Origin: Acidovorax sp. YS12
GTDB lineage: Bacteria > Pseudomonadota > Gammaproteobacteria > Burkholderiales > Burkholderiaceae_C
Direction: 5' to 3'
Length of the DNA: 64,000 nt
Assembly (NCBI GenBank): GCA_021496925.1
Contig: CP053915.1
Location: forward strand, 3,561,501 to 3,625,500
Position 1 is the stretch's first letter; each line of letters starts with the position of its first letter. Made by a program: the position numbers and the translations under genes. Positions 50,935 through 58,768 of the stretch are shown here, one piece after another. The notes below the pieces were generated by a model. It ran no database searches and had not been told where the DNA came from. It saw only the letters and a list, made by a program, of their open reading frames with translations.

Positions 50935-52269
50935 ATGGCGACCGCCGTGCTCGTGGCCCTGGGGGCACTGTTGTTGGCGCTGCTGTGCCTGGCCGTGCGG
51001 CAGGGTGCGCGGCCCGCCGCGCGCAAGCCGCTGGAGCAGGTGGACCGGCACGCGCTCGACGTGGCGGTGAACAACGCCAGCGTGCTGTCCTCGTTCACGC
51101 GCGTGGTGGCCGGGGCGCGCACGCAGTCCGCCGTGCTCGCCAGCCTGCGCGAAGGCGTGCAGGCGCTGGCGCAGAGCGTGGACACGGTGGCCGAGGCGGC
51201 CGCCACCACCTGCGGCGAGGTCGATTCCATGCACGCGCTGACCCTGCGCGGCGATGCCCTGCTGCAGGAAACCCTGCAGCGCATCGCCTCGCTGGAGCAG
51301 TCCGCAAACGGGCTGGAGGCGCGTTTCCGCGAGGTGCGCCAGCACACCGGCGATATCGAGGGCATCGTCGCCATGATCCAGAACGTGGCCATGCAGACCC
51401 ACCTGCTGTCGCTCAACGCCGCCGTCGAGGCGGCGCGGGCGGGCGAGCAGGGGCGCGGCTTTGCCGTGGTGGCGGACGAGGTGCGCCGGCTGGCCGGGCA
51501 CACGCGCGAATCCACCGGGCAGATCCGCCAGATGATCGCCGGCATCACCGCCAGCACCGAGGCGGCCAACCAGTTCCTGCAGACGGTGCTCGGCGACATC
51601 CAGGGCAGCGTGCAGCGCACGCACGAGACCGCCGACGCGCTGGCCGGCATCCGCGAGCGTTCGGGCCGCACGCTGCAGGCGGCCAGCGACATGGCCGCAG
51701 CCGCGCAGACCCAGGGCGGCACGAGCCAGCGCCTGGTGCAGGACGCCGAGGCGCTGTCCGCCGCCGCGCGCGAGTCGGTCGAGTGGGTGGGCCAGAGCAA
51801 CGCGCAGCTGCGCGTGGTGCAGGGGCTGATCGGCCAGCTCAAGCGCGAGACCTCGGGCCTGCTGCCCGGCGGCAACCCGGCGGGGCGGCTGGCCGACGGC
51901 ATCGAAGAGCTGCGCGCCTGCAACATCCTGGTGATGAACGCCGACACCGCCGCCGAGGTGGCCCCGGTGGTCGAGCGCATCGCGCAGATCGACCGGCAGA
52001 TGGACGCCGCCTGGGCAGCGCTGCAGCGCGCGGGCCGGGGCGAGGCCGGCGGTCCGTTCGCCGCTGCGCTGCGCGACTACCGCAGCGTGCGCGGCCAGGT
52101 GCTGGCGCTGGCCGCGCAGGGGCGTTTCGACGAAGTACGCGCCCTGGTGCCGCAACAGGTACGCCCGGCCTACGACCGCGTCAAGGCCGCGCTGGCGCGG
52201 CTCGACGCACCGGCACCGGGCACGCGGGTGGCCGCCTGGCTGCGCCGCGCCAGCGGGGCGGCGGCATGA
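50935..52269 (+). CDS. Chemoreceptor (MCP) with unusual architecture
   Basis: 444 aa. One N-terminal membrane helix (about 4-23); then, without HAMP or periplasmic domain, a coiled-coil signalling hairpin whose tip reads LLSLNAAVEAARAGEQGRGF and AVVADEVRRLAG (about 155-185), the CheA/CheW contact. After the return arm (to about 305) comes a C-terminal helical domain of about 120 residues with CNILVMNADTAAEV and LVPQQVRPAYDRVKAALARL, resembling a four-helix-bundle (4HB_MCP) sensor, a module that is usually periplasmic and N-terminal. It overlaps the following binding-protein gene by 4 bp (ATGA). Probably a taxis receptor for phenol-pathway compounds. The ligand is unknown. Confidence 0.85.
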   Translation: MATAVLVALGALLLALLCLAVRQGARPAARKPLEQVDRHALDVAVNNASVLSSFTRVVAGARTQSAVLASLREGVQALAQSVDTVAEAAATTCGEVDSMHALTLRGDALLQETLQRIASLEQSANGLEARFREVRQHTGDIEGIVAMIQNVAMQTHLLSLNAAVEAARAGEQGRGFAVVADEVRRLAGHTRESTGQIRQMIAGITASTEAANQFLQTVLGDIQGSVQRTHETADALAGIRERSGRTLQAASDMAAAAQTQGGTSQRLVQDAEALSAAARESVEWVGQSNAQLRVVQGLIGQLKRETSGLLPGGNPAGRLADGIEELRACNILVMNADTAAEVAPVVERIAQIDRQMDAAWAALQRAGRGEAGGPFAAALRDYRSVRGQVLALAAQGRFDEVRALVPQQVRPAYDRVKAALARLDAPAPGTRVAAWLRRASGAAA

Positions 52270-53510
52270 AGCGGCGCGAACTCTTGGCCGCGGGCGCGGC
52301 CTTCGGCGCCCTGGGCGGCGTTGGCGCACGCGCGCAGAACGCGCCCCTGCGCGTGGCCTTGATTTCACCCGCCACGGGCGTGCTGTCGGCCTTCGGCGCC
52401 ACCAACACCTACGTGCACGGGCTGTTCGCCGAGCGCCTGGCGGCCGGGCTGCCCACGCGCCACCTGGGCCAGCGCGCCGTCACGCTGGAGCTGTACGACG
52501 CGGCCTCGTCGCCCGCCAGGGCGGCCGAGATCGCGGCGGCGCTGGCCGCCAACGGCACGCACCTGGTGCTGGCCACGGCCACGCCGGAAATCTGCAACCC
52601 CGTGGCCGACGTGTGCGAGGCCGCGGGCGTGCCCTGCGTCACCTCGGTGGTGCCGTGGCAGGCCTGGTTCCACGGCCGCAAGGGCAACCCGAACAAGGGC
52701 TTTCAGTGGACGTTCCACTTCTTCGTCGGGCTGGAGGATTTCGCCGGCGTCTACGGCAGCCTGTTCGCCCGCGCTGGCCTGGGCCGCGTGGTGGGCGGCA
52801 TCTGGCCCGACGATATCGACGGCCCGGCCTTCCGCGAAGCCATGCCGCAGGCCCTGGCGCAGCACCAGCTCACGCTGTTCGACACCGGCCGCCTGCAGCT
52901 CGCCGCGCCGGACTACACCGGCATCGCCACCCGGCTGCGCGACGCGGGCGTGCAGATGCTCACCGGCGTGCTGCCGCCGCCCGTGGCCCTGGCGTTCTTC
53001 GAGGCCGCGCGCAAGGTGGGCTACCAGCCGCGCATGGCGTCCATCGCCAAGGCGTTTCCGTTCCCCGACACGGCGGCCGCCATCAACGCACCCGGCATGG
53101 CGCTGACCAACGAGGTCTGGTGGTCACCGGCCTGGCCGTTTCGCTCGGGCTGGACGGGCGCCACCTCGCAGGAGGTGGCGCAGGAATACGAGCAGCGCAC
53201 GCGCCAGCCCTGGGTGCAGACCCTGGGCTTCTCGCACGCGCTGGTTGATCTGGCGGCGCAGGCCGTCCAGGAGGCCGAAACCGCCACGCGGCAGGGCATC
53301 GTGCAGGCGCTACGCCGCGTGAAGGCGCGCACGGTGGTGGGCCCGCTGGGCTTCTCGGGCCGCTTTCCCGCACTCAACGTGTGCTCCACCCCCGCCGTTG
53401 GCGGCCAATGGCAGCGCGACGCGCAGGGCCGCTGGGTGCTGCAGGTGGTGGACAACACGCGCTCGCCCTTCATTCCCGTCACCACCCGCCTGCAAGTGGC
53501 GGGGGGCTGA
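52266..53510 (+). CDS. Periplasmic substrate-binding protein (Peripla_BP_6), orphan
   Basis: 414 aa. A twin-Arg-like export signal (KRRELLAAGAAFGALGGVGA, cleavage after ARA near residue 23), then a type I periplasmic binding fold with LRVALISPATGVLSAFGATN, an ATATPEICNPVADVCE hinge region and VVGGIWPDDIDGPAF. This family serves branched-chain amino acid and aromatic-acid ABC importers, but no permease or ATPase gene lies in this operon. It is translationally coupled to the chemoreceptor (ATGA overlap), so it may act as a receptor partner or supply an importer elsewhere. It sits between dmpG and dmpH, so it is expected to be induced with phenol. Confidence 0.87.
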   Translation: MKRRELLAAGAAFGALGGVGARAQNAPLRVALISPATGVLSAFGATNTYVHGLFAERLAAGLPTRHLGQRAVTLELYDAASSPARAAEIAAALAANGTHLVLATATPEICNPVADVCEAAGVPCVTSVVPWQAWFHGRKGNPNKGFQWTFHFFVGLEDFAGVYGSLFARAGLGRVVGGIWPDDIDGPAFREAMPQALAQHQLTLFDTGRLQLAAPDYTGIATRLRDAGVQMLTGVLPPPVALAFFEAARKVGYQPRMASIAKAFPFPDTAAAINAPGMALTNEVWWSPAWPFRSGWTGATSQEVAQEYEQRTRQPWVQTLGFSHALVDLAAQAVQEAETATRQGIVQALRRVKARTVVGPLGFSGRFPALNVCSTPAVGGQWQRDAQGRWVLQVVDNTRSPFIPVTTRLQVAGG

Positions 53511-53552
53511 CCGGCTTTTCCCCTTTTTTTGTACCGATGGAAGCACGACACC

Positions 53553-54341
53553 ATGGCACTTTCCCCCCAGACCATTGCTCAGCTCGCCGAGCACCTCGAA
53601 ACCTGCCAGCTGCAGGCGCGCGACACGCCCAAGATCACCGACGACCATCCGCAGATGGACTGGGACGACGCCTACGCCATCCAGGACGCGATCCTGCAGC
53701 GCAAGCTGGCGCGCGGCGCGCGCGTGGTCGGCCTCAAGGCCGGCCTGACCTCGCACGCCAAGATGAAGCAGATGGGCGTGACCGAGCCGGTGTTCGGTTT
53801 CCTGGTCGATGAATACACCGTGGCCGAGGGTGCCACGGTGGACACGTCCGCGCTCATCCACCCCAAGGTGGAGCCCGAGATCGCCTTCGTGCTCAAGCAC
53901 GCGCTCAAGGGGCCGGGCTGCCACATCGGCGCCGTGCTCGCGGCTACCGACTTCGTGCTGCCCGGCATCGAGGTCATCGACAGCCGCTACCGCGACTTCA
54001 AGTTCGACCTCAAGAGCGTGGTGGCCGACAACACCTCGGCCGCGCGCTTCGTGGTCGGCGGGCAGGCGCTGCGGCCTGAAGCCGTGGACCTGCGCACCGT
54101 CGGCATCGTGCTGGAGAAGAACGGCCAGCCCGTGGCCCTGGGCGCGGGCGCAGCCGTGCTGGGGCACCCGGCGGCGGCCATCGCCATGCTGGCCAACCAC
54201 CTGGGCCGGCGCGGGCAGGAGATTCCGGCAGGCAGCCTGATCCTCTCGGGCGGCGTGACCGAGGCCGTGGCCGTGGCCGCCGGCGACAGCGTGAGCCTGC
54301 GCGTGCAGGGCATGGGCAGCGTGTCGCTGCGCTTCGCATAA
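53553..54341 (+). CDS. dmpH: 4-oxalocrotonate decarboxylase DmpH
   Basis: 262 aa, in the same fold family as DmpE. VVGLKAGLTSHAKMKQMGV, HPKVEPEIAFVLKHALKGPG (metal ligands Glu) and VIDSRYRDFKFDLKSVVAD are the decarboxylase-type residues. It decarboxylates 4-oxalocrotonate to 2-oxopent-4-enoate, typically in complex with DmpE. The start is the ATG at 53553, the first in frame with the family's N-terminus; the upstream frame extends 8 codons but overlaps the previous intergenic T-tract. It is 42 bp after the binding-protein gene. Confidence 0.92.
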   Translation: MALSPQTIAQLAEHLETCQLQARDTPKITDDHPQMDWDDAYAIQDAILQRKLARGARVVGLKAGLTSHAKMKQMGVTEPVFGFLVDEYTVAEGATVDTSALIHPKVEPEIAFVLKHALKGPGCHIGAVLAATDFVLPGIEVIDSRYRDFKFDLKSVVADNTSAARFVVGGQALRPEAVDLRTVGIVLEKNGQPVALGAGAAVLGHPAAAIAMLANHLGRRGQEIPAGSLILSGGVTEAVAVAAGDSVSLRVQGMGSVSLRFA

Positions 54342-54368
54342 CCCCCGGCTTGAAAGGAGCCAACAGCC

Positions 54369-54560
54369 ATGCCATTCGCACAGATCTATCTCATCGAAGG
54401 CCGCACCGAGGAACAGAAGAAGGCCGTGATCGAAAAAGTGAGCCAGGCGCTGGTTGAGGCCACCGGCGCGCCGATCGCCAACGTGCGCGTGTGGATTCAG
54501 GAGGTGCCCAAGGAGAACTGGGGGATCGCGGGGGTTAGTGCCAAGGAGTTGGGGCGGTAG
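54369..54560 (+). CDS. dmpI: 4-oxalocrotonate tautomerase DmpI
   Basis: A 63-aa subunit of a hexameric tautomerase. After Met removal, Pro1 (the general base), Arg11 (EGRTEEQ) and Arg39 (NVRVW) are present; residue 50 is Trp where the mt-2 enzyme has Phe. It isomerises 2-hydroxymuconate to 4-oxalocrotonate for DmpH. AAAGGAG is the ribosome binding site. It is the last gene of the pathway, followed within 10 bp by the palindrome element. Confidence 0.95.
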   Translation: MPFAQIYLIEGRTEEQKKAVIEKVSQALVEATGAPIANVRVWIQEVPKENWGIAGVSAKELGR

Positions 54561-54567
54561 TTTGGCG

Positions 54568-55352
54568 TCGGAAAGGCCTCTAGGGCTTGCTGGGTGAGCG
54601 CTGGCAGCTCTCTTTTTTGAGATTTTGCTGTGGGTTTGTTTCCCGGGGCCGGGACTCGCCCCGGCGGGCGACTCCCTTTTCTTGCTCGTGCAAGAAAAGG
54701 AAGCAAAAGAAGCACGCCCCTGCTGCCCGTATCCCCTGCGCTGCGCTCCGGGGCAGCCTGCGGTGCTCGGGCGCGGGGCGGTGCCGCGTAACTCACTGCG
54801 CGCTACGCGCTGCGTTCAAACAGACGCGGCAAGTCAGATCACGAAGCGCGTGTGTCCTTCGGCACACGCGCCCGCCCCACGCCCTGCGCTCCTCGGTACG
54901 GCCAGAAGGGGTTTGAAGCCCGCACACGGGCCATCGCTGCGCTCGGCCTGGCGCGCGCGGCGCGCAGCGCCTGCGTGCTGGGGGCCGAGCGCAGCGATGG
55001 CCCGGATCGTCTCCACCCCCTTTCAGGCTGCGCCTGGGGCGAGGCGGTGGTGGGGTGGCATGCGCGAAGTCGCGCATGCTTCGTGGTCTGACTCGCTGCG
55101 GCTGTTTGAGCGAAGCGCGTAGCGCGCAGCGAGTTCCGCAGCGCACCCCGCCAGCGTCTCGCCCCAGGTGTGCCCCGTAGCGCAGCGAAGGGGTCGCAGA
55201 CTGCGGGGCGCGTTTCTTTGGGTACTTTCTTGCCGCGCAGCAAGAAAGTACCTCGCCCGCCGGGGCGAGTCCCGGCTCCGGGAAGCAACCCCACAAAAAC
55301 ACTACAAAAAAGAGAGCTGCAAGCGCTTGCCACACAAGCCCTAAAGCCCAAT
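54568..55352. repeat. Composite palindromic element, about 785 bp
   Basis: Two inverted arms. Outermost: a dispersed 3'-end repeat copy at 54568-54619 and its inverted partner at 55304-55352. Next: an inverted block, including GGGACTCGCCCCGGCGGGCG, at 54639-54715 and 55215-55291. Next: CGCGCTACGCGCT-containing blocks at about 54779-54852 and 55070-55145. Centre: GGGCCATCGCTGCGCTCGGCC (54928-54948) exactly inverted at 54983-55003. Short open frames inside are artefacts of the repeat. It separates dmpI from the siderophore ABC operon and contains no gene I can support. Confidence 0.8.
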
Positions 55353-55353
55353 T

Positions 55354-55638
55354 TCACCTCAAATTCCACTGCACCACCATAGGCGCCCTCCGCGCAAACA
55401 GCTTCACATGCTCCTCGATGGTGAACCGCCCCTGCGCCAGCGCCTCGCCGGTCTGCGCCGTGCAGGCGAAGTGCAGCGCCTGCGCGTCGGCCCGCATCTC
55501 GCACACGCCCCAGGGGAATTCGGCGCGCCCCTGGTGCGCGTCGTATTGCACGGCGATCTTGCGGCTGAAGTGGTGGCACAGGCGCTGCAGCCAGCGGCTG
55601 GCTTCGGGGGTGGCCACGTGGCCTCGGGCATGGATCAT
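55354..55638 (-). CDS. DUF2218 protein in siderophore ABC operon
   Basis: 94 aa, with a start at 55638 that overlaps the preceding ATPase stop. It begins MIHARGHVATPEASRWLQR, then HFSRKIAVQYDAHQGRAEFP and RFTIEEHVKLFARR. This matches DUF2218 in my knowledge of the family, small proteins commonly found with siderophore genes and of unknown function. It is the last gene of the minus-strand operon. The stop codon adjoins the palindrome's repeat. Confidence 0.8.
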   Translation of the reverse strand: MIHARGHVATPEASRWLQRLCHHFSRKIAVQYDAHQGRAEFPWGVCEMRADAQALHFACTAQTGEALAQGRFTIEEHVKLFARRAPMVVQWNLR

Positions 55639-56444
55639 GGGGTGTCGTCCGTCAAGGAAATGGCTTCGTCGGCCAGCACCAGCGGGTGGCCCAGCGAGCA
55701 ATGCTCGATGCGCGCGCGCACGCCGTAGGCGCTGCGCAGCAGCGCGGGCGTGAGCACCTCGGCCGGGCGGCCCGCCGCGAGCAGGCGGTTATGCGGCTGG
55801 CCCTGGCCCAGCACCACGATGTGGTCGCAAAAGCGCAGTGCCAGGTTCAGGTCGTGCACGGCGACCAGCGCCAGCGCCTGGCCTTCGCGCACCAGCGCGC
55901 GCACGGCCTGCAGCACCTGCAACTGCCAGCGCAGGTCGAGCGCGCTGGTGGGTTCGTCGAGCAGCAGCAGGCGCGGCGCGCGCGCCAGCACCTGGGCCAG
56001 GCCGATCATCTGGCGCTGCCCGCCCGAGAGCTCGTTCAACGGGCGCAGCGCCAGCGCCTCCAGCCCCAGCGTGGCGAAGACGCGCGCGATGGCGGCCTCG
56101 CGCTGCGCGCCGCTCCAGTCGCCGCGGCTGGCGCGCAGCGCGCTCAGCAGGGCCTCGTAGGCCACGAGCGAGCTGGCCTGGGGCAGCGCCTGCGGCAGGT
56201 AGCCCACGCGGCGCAGGCGCTCGCGCGGGCCCAGCGTGGCCAGGTCGGTGCCGTCCAGCAGCACCTGCCCGCGCACCGGGCGCAGCCCGGCGATGGCCTT
56301 GAGCAGCGTGGACTTGCCCACCGCGTTCGGCCCTACGAGCGCCACCAGCGCGCCGGGCGCGATGCGTTCGAGGTGAAGCCCTTCGAGCACCGGCCGGCGC
56401 GGGTAGCCGGCGCCCAGGCCGCGCAGTTCCAGGCCGGCGCTCAT
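55635..56444 (-). CDS. Siderophore ABC importer ATPase (FecE/FepC type)
   Basis: 269 aa. Walker A GPNAVGKST (Ala where FecE-type proteins usually carry Gly), Q loop LPQALPQASS, signature LSGGQRQMIGLAQVLAR, Walker B LLLLDEPTSALD and the H loop AVHDLNLALRF. GGAGG precedes the ATG by 7 bases. It couples ATP hydrolysis to ferric-siderophore import with the permease gene immediately upstream (ATGA overlap). It is followed by DUF2218. Confidence 0.93.
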   Translation of the reverse strand: MSAGLELRGLGAGYPRRPVLEGLHLERIAPGALVALVGPNAVGKSTLLKAIAGLRPVRGQVLLDGTDLATLGPRERLRRVGYLPQALPQASSLVAYEALLSALRASRGDWSGAQREAAIARVFATLGLEALALRPLNELSGGQRQMIGLAQVLARAPRLLLLDEPTSALDLRWQLQVLQAVRALVREGQALALVAVHDLNLALRFCDHIVVLGQGQPHNRLLAAGRPAEVLTPALLRSAYGVRARIEHCSLGHPLVLADEAISLTDDTP

Positions 56445-57475
56445 GCATCCCTCCTGCGCGCGAGCACCAGGGCCATGAACAGGGGCACGCCCACCAGCGC
56501 GGTGATGATGCCGATGGGCAGCACCACGCCGGGCACCAGCGTCTTGCTGAGGATGGACGCGCCCGAGAGCATCAGCGCCCCGGCGAGCGCGCTGCCCGGC
56601 AGGTAGTAGCGGTGGTCCTCGCCCAGCAGCAGCCGCGCCATGTGCGGCCCCACCAGGCCGACGAAGCCGATGGTGCCGACGAACGACAGCGCCGTGGCCG
56701 CGAGCAGCGACACGCGCAGCAGCGTCACCAGGCGCAGCCGCTCCACCGCGATGCCGAAGCTGCGCGCCTGGTCCTCGCCCGCGCGCAGCGCCGTGAGCAG
56801 CCAGGCGCTGCGTGCCGACCACAGCGCGCACAGCAGCAGCACGCAGGCCACCAGGCCGATCTTGTTCCAGGTGGCGCGCGCCAGGCTGCCCATGGACCAG
56901 AACACGATCTGCTGCAGCGCGTTGCTGTCGGCGATGAACTGCATGAGCCACAGCAGCGCCTCGAAGGAAAACAGCAGCGCGATGCCGAACAGCACCACCG
57001 TGTCCACCGTGGCGCCGTAGCGCCAGGCGAGCAGCTGGATCAGCAGCGTGGCCGCCGCCGCGCCGGCGAAGGCCGAGAGCGGCACCGCCAGGTTCTCGCC
57101 GAAGGCCATGAGCGTGAAGCCGCCCACCACCGCCGCCGACGCGCCCACGGCGGCTGCGGCCGACAGGCCGAGCGTGAACGGGCTGGCCAGCGGGTTGTTC
57201 AGCGCCGTCTGCATCTCCGCGCCCGCCAGGCCCAGCGCCGCGCCGACCAGCAGCGCCATCACGGCGTAGGGCAGGCGCACCTCCCACAAAATGATGCGCT
57301 GCTCCAGCGGCAGCGCGGCGGGCCGCAGCAGCCCGGCCGCCACGTCGGCCAGCGGCATGCCCGAAGGGCCGGTGGCCAGGTCCAGCGCCAGCGTGGCGCA
57401 CAGCGCCGCGGCCAGGGCGGCCAGCAGCCAGCGGCGCAGCGCGGCGAAGCGGCGGTAGCGCGCGGCCAGCGTCAT
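56441..57475 (-). CDS. Siderophore ABC importer permease (FecCD type)
   Basis: A 344-aa, about nine- to ten-helix FecCD permease. WEVRLPYAVMALLVGAALGL, AGAEMQTALNNPLASPFTLG and SFVGTIGFVGLVGPHMARLL are the family blocks, the last containing the ATPase-coupling helix. The start at 57475 removes 57 basic/Arg-rich upstream residues that overlap the binding-protein gene. Only one permease gene is seen, so the transporter should be a homodimer, as in BtuC. Confidence 0.92.
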   Translation of the reverse strand: MTLAARYRRFAALRRWLLAALAAALCATLALDLATGPSGMPLADVAAGLLRPAALPLEQRIILWEVRLPYAVMALLVGAALGLAGAEMQTALNNPLASPFTLGLSAAAAVGASAAVVGGFTLMAFGENLAVPLSAFAGAAAATLLIQLLAWRYGATVDTVVLFGIALLFSFEALLWLMQFIADSNALQQIVFWSMGSLARATWNKIGLVACVLLLCALWSARSAWLLTALRAGEDQARSFGIAVERLRLVTLLRVSLLAATALSFVGTIGFVGLVGPHMARLLLGEDHRYYLPGSALAGALMLSGASILSKTLVPGVVLPIGIITALVGVPLFMALVLARRRDA

Positions 57476-58614
57476 GGCCGCAGCGCCGTCCAGTAGGTGC
57501 CTTCGAGCGCGATGGGCTGGAAGCGCTCGTACATCGTCTGCAGCGTGGCGCGCGGGTCGAGCCCGGCGAACAATTCGGGGTGCAGCCACTTGGCGAAGGC
57601 CTGCACGGCCACCACGTTGAACGGCGAGTTGTAGAAGTGGTGCCACATGGCGTAGGCGCGGCCTTCGCGCACGGCTTCGAGCTGCGCGATGCCGCGGCGC
57701 TGCACGGCGCGCGCCAGCGAGGCCTGCGCCGCCTCGGGCGTGGCGTCGGCGCCGAGCACCACGCGCAGCGGCGTCTTGTGCGCCGTGGCCAGCGCGCCGA
57801 TGCCGGTGCCGATGTAGTAGCGCGGCTGGCGCGCGATCAGGAACTCGGGGTTCAGCGTGCCGGCCTCGCCGGGGATCAGGCCCTGGGCCACGTTGCGCGC
57901 GCCGGCGGCGTCGAGCAGCTTGCCCACCAGGCCGACCATGGTGTCGCAGCAGCCTTCGGACAGGCCGACGCGGTTTTCCAGGAACACCGTGGGCGCCTCG
58001 GGGCGCGCCTGGGCCAGGCGCTGCGTCACCAGCGCGAGCTGCGCGCGCCAGAACTGCACGAAAGCCTCAGCCTCGGCCCGCTTGCCCAGCACCTCGCCCA
58101 GCAACAGCATGCTGCGCGGCGTGTTCACCAGCGGGTCGTGGCGGAAGTCGATGAACACCACGGCCACGCCCGCGGCCTCCAGGCGTGCCAGGGTCTCGCG
58201 GTCGCGCTCGCTCGGGCCGTGGCCGCCGGCCAGGCCAAGGATGGCCACCTGGGGCCGCAGCGCGATGGCCTGTTCGTCGCTGAAGCTGCCGCTGCTGCCC
58301 CGGCCGACGCGCGGCACCTTGTCCACCTGCGGAAAGCGCCGCGCCCACTGCGCGTAGCCGGGCGCGTCCAGTTGCTCGAACTCGCCCATCATGGCGACGA
58401 CGCGGCGCACCGGGTCGTCCTTGTCGAACACGGCCAGCGCGGGCAGCAGGCGCCCCTCGCCAAGCAGCACGCGATCGACCTGCGCGGGCACGCGCACGGT
58501 GCGGCCCGCGAGATCGGTGACGGTGACGGCGGCCGGCTGGGCCTGGGCCGTGGCGGCCAGCGCCAACAGGGCGCCGCTCAACCAGCGGCGCGCATGGAGC
58601 AAGAGAGAAAGCAT
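57472..58614 (-). CDS. Siderophore/iron periplasmic binding protein
   Basis: 380 aa, signal peptide ending TAQAQP (about residue 26), then the type III periplasmic binding fold: VTVTDLAGRTVRVPAQVDRV, a long central helix region, and SEGCCDTMVGLVGKLLDAAG with a vicinal Cys pair. It delivers a ferric siderophore or chelate to the FecCD permease (overlapping ATGA). A Fur box (58646-58665) lies upstream, so this operon should be iron-repressed. The divergent AraC regulator at 58769 may also control it. Confidence 0.9.
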   Translation of the reverse strand: MLSLLLHARRWLSGALLALAATAQAQPAAVTVTDLAGRTVRVPAQVDRVLLGEGRLLPALAVFDKDDPVRRVVAMMGEFEQLDAPGYAQWARRFPQVDKVPRVGRGSSGSFSDEQAIALRPQVAILGLAGGHGPSERDRETLARLEAAGVAVVFIDFRHDPLVNTPRSMLLLGEVLGKRAEAEAFVQFWRAQLALVTQRLAQARPEAPTVFLENRVGLSEGCCDTMVGLVGKLLDAAGARNVAQGLIPGEAGTLNPEFLIARQPRYYIGTGIGALATAHKTPLRVVLGADATPEAAQASLARAVQRRGIAQLEAVREGRAYAMWHHFYNSPFNVVAVQAFAKWLHPELFAGLDPRATLQTMYERFQPIALEGTYWTALRP

Positions 58615-58645
58615 GGCGGTAGACGGTGTTGCAAATCCGTCATTC

Positions 58646-58665
58646 TATTGAGAATGATTTGTATT
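58646..58665 (+). promoter_or_regulatory. Fur box between ABC operon and AraC regulator
   Basis: TATTGAGAATGATTTGTATT, whose reverse complement shares CATTCTCAATA with the box at 20373. It lies 31 bp before the binding-protein start and about 100 bp before the AraC start, so it may control both directions. Confidence 0.75.
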
Positions 58666-58768
58666 AATTGGCATGGATTGCTAGCATCGCAGGTTTTGCC
58701 GCCGCCGGTGTTTGCCGCGCCAACGAAGATGTTTGTGCCGCCTGCACGCACCGTGCGCCGCGTTTGCC

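Noticed and set aside
54587..55335. Short open frames on both strands between dmpI and the DUF2218 gene
   Set aside because: They run through a palindromic repeat element, have Cys/Arg/Ala-rich composition and no ribosome binding sites.
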